From Bradysia coprophila (Eukaryota; Arthropoda; Insecta; Diptera; Sciaridae), in the NCBI RefSeq assembly GCF_014529535.1, contig NW_023503334.1:434001-498000 (forward strand): a stretch of 64,000 nt of DNA, in the 5' to 3' direction. Numbering within the stretch: position 1 is the stretch's first letter; each line of letters opens with the position of its first letter. Below the pieces are notes generated by a model. It did not search any database. It was given only the letters and a program-made list of their open reading frames with translations, and was not told the DNA's origin. Shown in pieces: positions 34,331-44,098 of the stretch. The position numbers and the translations under genes are program-made.

Positions 34331-36235
34331 ACTTAATACGTCACGCGAAAATGAAATGTCCTTGTGACGTAAATAACTATGGTGATACTGATTCCAGGTG
34401 AGCCTTAGTATTGAGACTAATTTGCTCAGACTTGGAAATTCAAGAAATGATTTCTTTTTTTCTGTAAATCAGCCTTGCAATCATGTGGTTCGGGTTTCTG
34501 TAGAATCAAACCAAGTAGAACAAGAAAATTTTTTCGGTAAACTATATCTTGTCCACAAAACATACTCAACATTCATAGCAGTTCGTACTGTATGATGGGC
34601 AACAACAATGTATCCAATATCGAACCGCTCAAAATTATAATACTCGAAATAATTTCCAAATGATAATTCAGCCTATAGTGTGCAACACGACATTCAATCT
34701 ATCTCGGTTATGCATGCATTGCATTATATTATTATGTCTGCAATGATGTGTGGTACGGGGAGGTTAATTCGTAAAATAATGTTATCCAAATAATTTCTAT
34801 TTAATTTAGTGGAAGAATATTACTACATGCGAACACTCATGCGTCATGCGTATAATTCGTTGATCCCCTAGTATTAACATTTTGTACACCGAACGAATCC
34901 GATTAAATTTAAATTTTATTTGACTTGTTTCACAAAACTGAAATAATAGTAAAAATCAATTAAGTGACAGGAAGTTATCCACGCCCTCAAATGCTTTGTT
35001 TGTTGTTGTCGTTTTTTTTAATAAATCGAAATGTACCACTCTATGTTCAGAGCTTTCTATTATATTTTTTCCCTTCTGTTTTGGCACACCGCCAAATTTC
35101 CAACCTTTAGCCAAAGCTATCAAATTGAGTCACAATATCTAGCCAAAAGTATTTCTACTCAATATATCTGAACAAATAGGAAAATCCTTAATTTATACAC
35201 TAACCAAGCAAACAAAATACATTTTATAAATTGAAGTTTTTATGTTTTGTGTATTACATTTCAATGCACAAAACTCGTACATGTCTTTGGAATAGAGAAT
35301 TTTCTTCTTTTTTTTTTTAAGAAACAACATAAAGATATACCAGTACATAAAGAAAATTATAAAATATTTGTTGGTTCACTCCCTCGCAAAATTAAGGAAA
35401 AAATATCTAGATATTTTTTGGCAAACGAACACATGAATGGAATTTATTTTCATTTTTATTGCATTTCCGCCCAATTAACTTTAGTGTTTTTGTACTTTAC
35501 ATTAAATTGTTTTTCGTTGATAAAAAAAAGAAGAGAGAATGGAACCAATAGTGGTAAAAGCGGCATAAAATATTTACTAAATCGCAGGATGAACTTTTCC
35601 GGATCTAGGTGTATGTGTGTACAGATAATATCTCAAAATTTTCTACAAAAAGAAACTACGGAGCGTCAATGTTTTCACATTACAGTTAATCGATTCAACG
35701 TTTGCAACACGAACTTTTTTATATATAGAGTCCATCCGACCATCAGCTATTTTTTCCAACTACCAATACGTGAACGGAATATGAAAAGTTGTATGCATCG
35801 ACATCCTACGTGAACATGTAGGTAGTGATAGTGTCTAAATCAATTTCGATAAGTATTGGAAGTGATAGCCATACATTCGCCTTTTCGTCCTAAATTCTTG
35901 TTAATCGGCTCTAAATCTCATAGTGGTCGAATTAAGTTTAGTTAATTCTTTGTACATTTTGTGTAATTGTTTTTGATGTTACTCGTTTGAGTAACTGACC
36001 TCATTTTCGGATATTTTCGGTATTTCCGGTAGGTTGTGTTTGCTGTGTATATGATACCCACTTCCATAGAAAACACTTGACATCTTCATTCTGACTGTGA
36101 TCTTAAAGTACTTTGCCATTCCTACTAACTAGAATGGTATTAGTACATTACGTCCGAGGTCCGAGGGCCATAACGTCCCCACTCGCCAAAATAAAAATTT
36201 GGAACCTCGACCAGAAGCACGTAATAGTTATTTGT
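34331..36235. other. Gene-poor DNA containing a 188-codon non-ATG frame
   Basis: No gene could be supported. A long plus-strand frame at 35247-35813 starts at TTG, is Phe/Lys/Asn-rich as expected for chance AT-rich DNA, and matches no known domain. A segment at about 36160-36215 repeats one near 7195-7235. Confidence 0.35.
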
Positions 36236-36330
36236 GTATCTGTTTTGGACGATTGTTTTTAGGCAATTTCGCTTGTTGCTACGGTCGCTACATGCGAAAG
36301 TGCCTAAAATCAATCGTCCAAAACAGATAC
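36236..36330. repeat. Foldback element
   Basis: The arms gtatctgttttggacgattg (36236 onward) and caatcgtccaaaacagatac (ending 36330) extend through ttttaggca, giving about 29-bp arms. The loop holds tttcgc...gcgaaa. Confidence 0.8.
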
Positions 36331-36897
36331 TCAAAAAATTTTTCATGTAAGGGGTCGAAAACCTGAGAAAAATATCGAAACTCCCTCATTTTCGGCCCCG
36401 ACACATGAAAAAGTACTTTACCATCGTTAATAACTGTGAGGTGATGGTGAAGTTCGTGCAATTTTGTCTACATTCATTTGGTACTCAATATTCTTGACTC
36501 GAAATGTACCGAGAGAATTATTTAAAAATGTTGCTTACTTTTAACTGTGACCAAAATTCAATGTTTGTGTTACAATATTGTTTGAACGCTCGGACATATC
36601 CTATTGCGAAAATCGTCGCACTTAATCCGCTTCGCTACACTCCTTTCATGAACATTCACGTTCGGGCTCACGCACACATTCAAACTCGTGCAATCATGAC
36701 TCACTTACTATAGTAAGTACATAACATACTCTTACGTGTAATATCAGCTAAGTTTTACTGATCTAAACTTTTTAGTCTATCTCGGCTCATACGTGGATCA
36801 TTAAGACAGTTCTGTTGTTTCATAATTCGACGTATCTCGTCACTGCACCTACGATCGAAAAGTGATTGCTAAGAAAAGCTGAAATTGTTGTATTTTG

Positions 36898-37370
36898 TTT
36901 TTTATGCCAAATACTGCGAAAGTTTGTATTTTCGGTCCTCAAATGGTGACCGAAAGTAAAAAAATTCAGGCCTTGGGCCGAAAGTAAATGTCACTGTCAT
37001 CATTTTACTTTCGCCCCGTGGGCTTGCGTATTTGCAAGCCGAAAGTAAATGTCACTGTCATCATTTTACTTTCGGTCCTCATACGTCACGAAAGCACATG
37101 TTCACTTGATTGAAAGTACGCATTGAGTGTAGTGTTGTGTTGACGATAACCAAATGTTTTATTAGCAAGTGAATGTGTGTTTAATGTAATTTTATCTGTT
37201 AAATCATTTTTATTTTTATACCAGGGGGCTGCCGTCCCCTGGACCCCCGCGCTTTTCGTCATTTTACAGTTTTTACATCAAATTTTGTTGAGAACTCAAC
37301 AGTTTCATTAAATTTATGTTTTGTTTCGGACCGAAAATACAAATCTTACGCAGTATTTGGCATAAAAAAT
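36898..37370. repeat. Long foldback element with nested palindromes
   Basis: The outer arms of about 42 bp begin tttttatgccaaatactgcg (left) and end cgcagtatttggcataaaaa (right). Inside, a palindromic unit (ccgaaagtaaatgtcactgt ... attttactttcgg) occurs twice, at about 36979-37016 and 37040-37076. A GC-rich hairpin, ccagggggctgccgtcccct followed by gg, lies near 37222-37243. No coding frame is present. The GC-rich cores contrast with the AT-rich surroundings. Confidence 0.75.
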
Positions 37371-37384
37371 AGTATGCATCACTC

Positions 37385-37481
37385 GGGGCAAAAGTAAAAA
37401 AATTCAAATCGTGTGATTGCCGCCCTTGCCTGCGGCGCGAGCTGCAAACTTAACACGTTTGAATTTTTTTACTTTCGCCCC
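37385..37481. repeat. Foldback element adjoining the previous one
   Basis: The arms ggggcaaaagtaaaaaaatt and aatttttttactttcgcccc pair over about 28 bp. The loop is GC-rich (gccgcccttgcctgcggcgc). Weaker pairing extends outward to about 37368 and 37503, so it overlaps the edge of the 36898-37370 element. Confidence 0.8.
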
Positions 37482-37755
37482 TTGTTATGCAAAATACTAT
37501 TTCGTCTCATTATGATCCTTACGGCACAAAACGTAGTTCGTGTCTCGTGACGAAAACAGAATTTTTTCAGGACACGTCTTAAGCTTGTCCTACTTTTCAT
37601 CACTCGTAACGAAAAATACTATTATAGATACGAAAGATATAATAAATGGTTAGGCGAATGAAGTAAAAGATTTTGTAGTAAACACGAAGCGATATTTTCA
37701 ATAAATGAAGTAACAGATCTAATCATTGTACTATTGGTTAAATATTCAGTTGATC

Positions 37756-37934
37756 CACGGCAGAGTAAAATGAACCAGGCAGGAGCGGTTCATTTTCGAA
37801 ACGTCAAATACCTAATACACGGGATGAAAATCAACTCAAATGAACACTGACATAAATTGAAAAATTTTATTCGTAAAAAATATAGGGCCCTAGTCAAACC
37901 AGCGCTCCTGCCTAATTAACTTTACTCTGTCGTG
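37756..37934. mobile_element. MITE with CACGGCAGAG termini and 7-bp TSD (copy 2)
   Basis: The termini are CACGGCAGAGTAAA and TTTACTCTGTCGTG. The flanks are gttgatc (37749-37755) and gttgacc (37935-37941), a 7-bp duplication with one mismatch. The interior matches the complement of the 1848-2049 copy throughout, including tttatgtcagtgttcatttg. Confidence 0.8.
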
Positions 37935-37952
37935 GTTGACCATACACTGCGA

Positions 37953-38171
37953 TTAACCTTGTACAGACAGCTGTCATATGTTATCGACAACAATAACAAC
38001 AGCAACAATAAACGACAAGCTCTAATTAATTAGGTCTTAAATAGCAAAAACCATGTTCAAAACAAATGTAATAAAAGATTTCTGAAATCAATTTCTGAAA
38101 ATCTTCGATCAAATGAAGTAATAGTTTGATTAGTAAAACTGTTAATATGCTTGCCGTCTGCGACAGGTTAA
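37953..38171. mobile_element. Intact TTAA-flanked (piggyBac-like) MITE, 219 bp
   Basis: TTAA occurs at both ends (37953-37956 and 38168-38171). The termini, TTAACCTTGTACAGACAGC and the complement of gccgtctgcgacaggTTAA, pair imperfectly over about 27 bp. TTAA target duplication and short inverted ends beginning CC are the signature of the piggyBac superfamily, so that origin is inferred. This is the best-preserved member of a family with remnants at 4760, 15336, 17605, 17869, 20690, 26445, 34085 and 59960. Confidence 0.75.
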
Positions 38172-38634
38172 ATATTATTTTATTGGTCGGATAGACTGGG
38201 AATGGAGAGGTTCTGGCACCCACATTTAATTGAATTCAGTAAATTCATTACTATATAATAGAATCCCAACTTTTATAAATACAATTAGGATAAGCTTAAG
38301 TTATTTTAAATAAATATCAGAAAGACTAAAACATAAGAGACGAAATTCTTTCACAAAAGTTAAATAAAAATCATTGCTGCAACTATCTCATTAATGTTAA
38401 GTTCCAACGCTACCGTTCTTCTCTGTCAATTTATTTCCAACTTTATCTTGAAATAATAAAATTATGAAAATTTACACTAAATACAAAGGTCAAGCGAGAG
38501 TCAACATGTAGTACATTTACGAATTTGTAGAGAATCTTTTAACCGCATTATTTATTTAAATCAACTGAAGTACATTCATTTACAATTATTAACATTTTAC
38601 CAAAAACACCCGAAATTGTATTCCACCTTATTCC

Positions 38635-39430
38635 CTTGACTGAAAGTCAGGGTCTTATGAAAGAAAATACCCTTAAATGTCCGTAACGCTAAGTTCACTT
38701 TGATATTTTGAAAATGTTCTACATTGGCAAAAAACGTTAAATACAGAAAACGTCCGTACACTTGTGGACTCGATAACTCAAGTAATTCTTTACCGATTTG
38801 CAAAATTTTGGTTTTAATCGACGGAGAATGAAAATCATGAGGTTAAGTTCGTAGATGGGCAATATTGGGGTAATGAGATGGGAGTAATTCTTAAGAGAAT
38901 TTTATTCCTTGTTACCGCGATAACTTCGTTAATTCCTATCAGATTTTCAAATTTTTTGTATTATTCGACGAAGATTGAAATTCTTGAGGTTGAGTTTGCA
39001 GATGGATAATGTTAGAACAACGAGATGGGAGAAATTCTACACAGACGCTTTTCCTTGTGGACGCGATAACTCGAGTAATTCTTTACCGATTTTCAAAATC
39101 TTGGTTTTAATCGACGGAGAATGAAAATCATGAGGTTAAGTTCGTAGATGGGCAATATTGGGGTAATGAGATGGGAGTAATTCTTAAGAGAATTTTTTAC
39201 TTGTTACCGCGATAGCTTCCATAATTCTTATCCGATTTTCAAAGATTTTGTCTAAATTGACGAAGATTGAAACTCTTGAGGCTGAGTTTGCAGATGGATA
39301 ATGTTCGAACAACGATATGGGAGAAATTCTACACAGACGCTTTCTCTTGTTACCACGCGATAACTTGAGTAATTTTTACCCGATTTTCAATTTTTTTGTT
39401 TTAATTGACAGAGAATGATATTGAAGTAGT
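38635..39430. repeat. Satellite array, about 147-bp monomers in ABAB order
   Basis: The landmark cgataact or a close variant recurs at 38771, 38918, 39064, 39210 and 39358, with spacings of 147, 146, 146 and 148 bp. Alternate monomers are more alike. Monomers starting at 38771 and 39064 share cgacggagaatgaaaatcat and aagttcgtagatgggcaata; those at 38918 and 39210 share gacgaagattgaaa and ttgcagatggataatg. The array therefore has a dimeric, higher-order period of about 293 bp. Diverged copies lie at 1-470. Confidence 0.85.
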
Positions 39431-40860
39431 TAGTTTGGAGTAATTGTAAACATAACTTGTTATACCACGACATTTTTTCAACGGATTTCCAGAAAAATTT
39501 CTTATTTGACGAGTTGTGAAATTCTGGATTTCTGGTCTAACAATTAAGAAGTACTTCCCAAAAGAGTTTTTGCTTGCTTGCTTGAGAAACCGATAGCTCG
39601 AGTAATTCTCAGAGGCTTCAAAAATCAATTTCGACCAGTAGCATAATTCATGTGGTTAAACTCGAACATTGGAATTTAATTGGACTAGTAATCTGGGATA
39701 TACGACAATTTTTGCGTGAAATCCGTATTGTTAAAAGAATTTTTTTCGTTCCTAAAATGTTTGAACGAGTGTGAACTTTGCGGCCAGAGCGAAGCGAGGG
39801 CCGTAATTCACACGAGTTATATTTTTTCAAGAGGTAGGCAGGAAATACGCCAATTTTAGTAGACTATATAGGAGACTCATATTAGCTGTTAAACGTACCT
39901 CGCTGGACCTTCCACTCATAGCGCATGTTTTGTATGTTTTCTGTTATTTGACACTCATAGCGCTTTTTAGGAGACAATATAAAAGACTCGTAATAGAGTA
40001 AAATAGTAAAACATCGCTCGCTGGGCCAGCAACTCATAGCTCTTTTTGTTTCTGCAGAAAATTAAATTAAATTTGAGTAAAATGAAGCATGTGATGGCTG
40101 CTGTTTTCTAAATAAAAGAGACATTGATTTTTCATGTGAATATAATTTTGTGATCGTTGTTACAAGATATGGGAGAAATTATACTCAGACACTTTTCCTT
40201 GTTATCGTGATAACTTCAGTAATTTCTACCCGATTTTAAGTTTGTAGATGGATAATATTGGAGTAGTGAGGTTGGATTATAATTGTAAAAAAAAAAATAT
40301 TCGACGAGTAAGTGAATCTGGATTTCTGGTTGGACAATCTAGAAGTCTAGAACAATCTTGCTTGATAACACGATAACTCGAGTAATTCTCAGAGGCTTCA
40401 AAAATCGCAGATTTGAAAATATTAAGTGTTTTCGACCAGTATCGTAATTCATGTGGTTAAATTCGAACATTGGACTTTATTGGATTGGTAATCTGCGATA
40501 TACGACAATTTTTGCGTGAAATCGTGTTCTTAAAAGAATTTTTTTTGTTCCTAAAGTGTTTGCACGAGTGTGAATTTTGCCAGAGCGAAGCGAGGGCCGT
40601 AATTCACATGAGTTATTTTTTTTTCAAGAGGTAGGCAAGAAATGCGCCACCTGTTCAGCGCTTTTAGTAGACTATATAGGAGACTCATATTAGGAGTAAG
40701 ACATCGCTCGCTGGACCTTCAACTCATAGCTCTTTTTGTTTCTTCAGGAAATTAAATAAATATAAGTAAAATGGAGCATGTGATGACTGATGTTTTCTTA
40801 ATAAAAGAGACATCGCCTTTTCGTGTGACTTTAATTTTGTGATCTCAAAAACACCACCTC
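39425..40860. repeat. Tandem duplication of a 0.7-0.8 kb unit
   Basis: Two long units, about 39425-40155 and 40200-40860, share many landmarks in order. These include ctcgagtaattctcagaggc (39598 and 40377), atacgacaatttttgcgtga, gagcgaagcgagggccgt (39787 and 40583), tagactatataggagactca and ctcatagctctttttgtttc. Unit spacing is 780-796 bp at the start and 690 bp at the end, owing to a deletion in the second unit. Each unit contains a small foldback with the gagcgaagcgag loop between gtgtgaa and ttcacac. Short pieces of the neighbouring satellite join the two. Confidence 0.85.
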
Positions 40861-40904
40861 ATTTAAAAATGGTTAGAAAACTAAGGCTGGAATTATAGAA
40901 AAAA

Positions 40905-42446
40905 AAATCCAGTCAAGGGACCTGACCCACCCAAGAGGTGGGGCCTAGTACCAATTTCCACCGAATTATATGTTCATACGGATGTTACCATGTTCATGTA
41001 CCTAAAAGATTTTAATGGCTTCTTCTTGCTCTTCTGTGCCATTCTTCTTGCCTTTCGATATGATACTCAAACACAATTCACAAAATGTTCTACTCTATTG
41101 CTTGTGCTAAGTACTCGTTTTCTCTCGCAAAATGATATAGACTCTCCGTTGTGAACCTTTGTATCAGACGACAGAGTCACGGGAAAGGGGACTAGGGGCG
41201 ACAAACTATTTCTACTACACACTCTGTGCCATCTATTGCTTTAAAATGATCTTTTATAGTGAGACATGCGTTAAAGTCACTGAAAGTGACCGATTCGCTA
41301 ATTACATGGCAAATATGGTTGTAAAGGTTCAGAAGAGATTGTAACAGTCACACGATATTCTACTAACACCCAAATTTGGTGTTATAATGTTCGTATATAC
41401 GTTTATACGTATTTCTATTCCAAAGCATTACCAATCACTAAGTACATGCTGTACCAAGTAAATCAATTGTACCAAAAATGTTTACCACTCCGCGCCAACA
41501 AATCGGCGACTTTATACTCTGTTCTGTATGCATATCGTTTTGTTGCACATGCGCTCCAAGTACAATATATTCGATTAAGTACAATGAGAATACCAAAACT
41601 CAAACGTAAAAGAGAGAAACAGAGAAACCGGTTTACAATGCGCCACTGAAAGTGCACACGGACATTTTGGAATTTCTCTCCGGAATCATTTAGTTTATTA
41701 GTTTACGTCAGCTTCTTGTTAAAGGATGTTCCGTAGTTAGTCTGTTGTCTTGTCTTGTACCTCTAATCACAAATGGAAATCGGTTCTTTGTGAAACGGGT
41801 TGTTTTTTATTTGATATATTCCAACTGGAAGAGAGATCACAAAATAACAAACGAAATAAATTAAATCAATTTCGTGTTTACTATTTGATTTTGGTAAAAT
41901 ACCATGACACAGATTACGGATGGGATTGCAATTAAAATGTTTCGGAAATGATTTGAAATGGTAAAATTCGATTGTGAGTGTGATATTGTGCAACTAAAAT
42001 AAATTTTGTGTTTGAATTTAAATGTGCATACACGAAAGGAATACCAGTGAATTAAATTGTAATAATCTGATACAACATACCATGAGATCGATGTGAGTGA
42101 TTGATTGATTGTAAATATAAATATATTTTGTTCAAATCATTTTCATTCATACTCTTTGACGTTCGTTGTTTGGTTGTCCTCAAACATGTAAATTGTTCCC
42201 ACAAAACTAAGAATTGTCTTAGGGATGGATCAATTGCCGAATATTTTATGACAGAAATCGATGTTGTCTAAAATTTGGATTTCTTGAAAAATTTAAAAAC
42301 TGGTCGTCCGTTTGAACACTTATCAAAAATTCTACTAATCAGCAAGAACAAACTAATGTTCCGAGTGACAACCCTATGTGTTCATTGTTTGGTTGTAAAT
42401 TTGTAAAGTCGTCAATTAAGAATGTTTAAAGAAAAATTAACTCTGG
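40905..42446. other. Gene-poor DNA, possibly 3'UTR side of the next gene
   Basis: The first 60 bp (cagtcaagggacctgaccca, then caagaggtggggcctag) repeats a segment at 1265-1305. The rest holds no supported gene. The portion just below 42447 may be 3'UTR of the minus-strand exon at 42447-42563. Confidence 0.35.
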
Positions 42447-42563
42447 TTAAAGAGTTTCGATAAAAGCTGAACTCTCCATTTTGGAACGTTTTCGTTGTCT
42501 CTCTTCAGCACAAAACCACCTAGCCAATTCTGCAATTCTCTTTTGATGAGAAAGCGAATATAC
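42447..42563 (-). CDS. Candidate terminal exon, unidentified gene
   Basis: On the minus strand, an acceptor (ttttttaatacag|G, exon starting at 42563) is followed by 38 codons and a TAA at 42449-42447. The peptide begins VYSLSHQKRIAELARWFCAE and continues ERQRKRS to ESSAFIETL. Its charged, helical composition is quite unlike chance frames in this AT-rich DNA, so it is probably a real last exon read in phase 0. No upstream exon was found between here and the end of the window, which implies a long intron. The gene was not recognised. Confidence 0.4.
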   Translation of the reverse strand, partial: VYSLSHQKRIAELARWFCAEERQRKRSKMESSAFIETL

Positions 42564-43972
42564 CTGTATTAAAAAAGACAACAAAAACAACAACACAATC
42601 CCCACAGACGACATATATATATATATGTGTATAGACGAGAGTTTGTTTTTTTAAACAAAAATATTATAGTTTGTGGTACATCTAAATGAACCAGAAAATG
42701 GAGATTAAATATCTTTAAGTGAACGTATATGAATGTGAAACCGAACGTAGTATAATATAAGTCAGAGGAAAAGAAAACATGTTAAAGCATTCTTCATAAA
42801 ACCCTCAATAAAACCATCCACACTAAAAATGTTAGATTTTTTTCTCCAAATTTCTTTTAGGTTTAACATACCTTCGATTTGATTCGTTTTGTTTTAATGG
42901 TCAGTCAGCTTATTCATTCTAATGAGCTGAAATTTTAACTCTATTTTTATGGCATAACCAACGAATTCGGTTCTGTTAACTCATTCATGTCTCATTTTAT
43001 TATTTGTTGCTCGCAAGGAATGCCAAATGATATGGTCCGCACTTTAGACATGTTGGTTTCGTGTGTGGTAAAATGTTTATGTAAATTTAACAATATGTAA
43101 GAAAAATGAACATTTTTGCCGCGATGAACAAACACTTTCAGCTGAACAATATTACACTTAATCATACATGTTCAATAAGAATACTAATTCAACGGCTTGG
43201 TGGCTTACAATTCCGATTTGATGCAATTTGTTATTTGATTATTGGATTATTGTTTGCTATCTTGTTATGGAAAAAAGCTGGAAAAATCTGTTACTAGAGA
43301 AAAGGTAATATGCCAGCTGAATGGGTAGATAAGTAGTTGGGAATGACGTGTTGATACTTAGTTAATAAATATGTGTTACAATACATCTTGTGTAGCAAGT
43401 TTAAACAACACGGTTATTTGGTTTAATGCGCCTGAAATGCTGGAGGTTTCTGTTTACTATAATCCACATCCATTCGTGTTTGACATACCTAGGGGGTGAT
43501 ACTATTCACGCTATTCACATATGTTTTTTGTCAAAGTGTTTTGGAGGTGAACTACACTGACTGTACATGTACAAGAGCCTATAATTCGATAAAAACAGTC
43601 ACTCAATCCCTTTTAATTGAAATGTTTATCTGCAAATAAATTGTTTTGCTAAGGTAGTGACGTTAGTGAACAATAGTGATCCACGAGTTTCTTCTATTTC
43701 TCATAAATCTTTGGACCTCTACTCTCTTGTCTAAAGTGACGTCCTTTATTTAAGCTAAACATTTCAATCTTATATGACAATCAATCTGTGACTGCGATTT
43801 TCAGCTTTTCCATTTACGAGACCTACGTATCACTTTTAGCCTGCGAAAACAAACCCATTTTCTCAATGTGAAACGAGGAAAAAGAGTGACGAAAGTCGTC
43901 AAATGTGTTTTGCTCTTTAGTACATGGTAATGCTTGTTAGGAATTATATCGACTTAGACGAGTATGTGAAGT
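42564..43972. other. Non-coding DNA, probable intron
   Basis: It contains a short TA microsatellite (tatatatatatatgtgtat, about 42611-42631). A 19-codon ATG frame on the minus strand (about 43028-43049 upward, MSKVRTISFGIPCEQQIIK) was seen but has no further support. Confidence 0.35.
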
Positions 43973-44098
43973 CACTCGATTATAAATCGTCTATCTCGTG
44001 ACAAACTGGCGTAGACATTTAAACACAATGAAATTTCATTGTGTTTTTAGGAGATACGACAGTTTGTCACGAGATAGACGAAATGATCGAGAAGGCTA
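43973..44098. repeat. Near-perfect foldback element
   Basis: The 21-bp perfect arms begin cgtctatctcgtgacaaact (43988-44008) and end agtttgtcacgagatagacg (44060-44080). The centre is a second palindrome, cacaatgaaatttcattgtg. Weaker pairing extends outward to about 43973 and 44098. Confidence 0.85.

Noticed and set aside
35247..35813. The longest open frame in the window (188 codons).
   Set aside because: It starts at TTG, is rich in Phe, Lys, Asn and Ile as expected by chance, has no domain, and no splice context suggests an exon.
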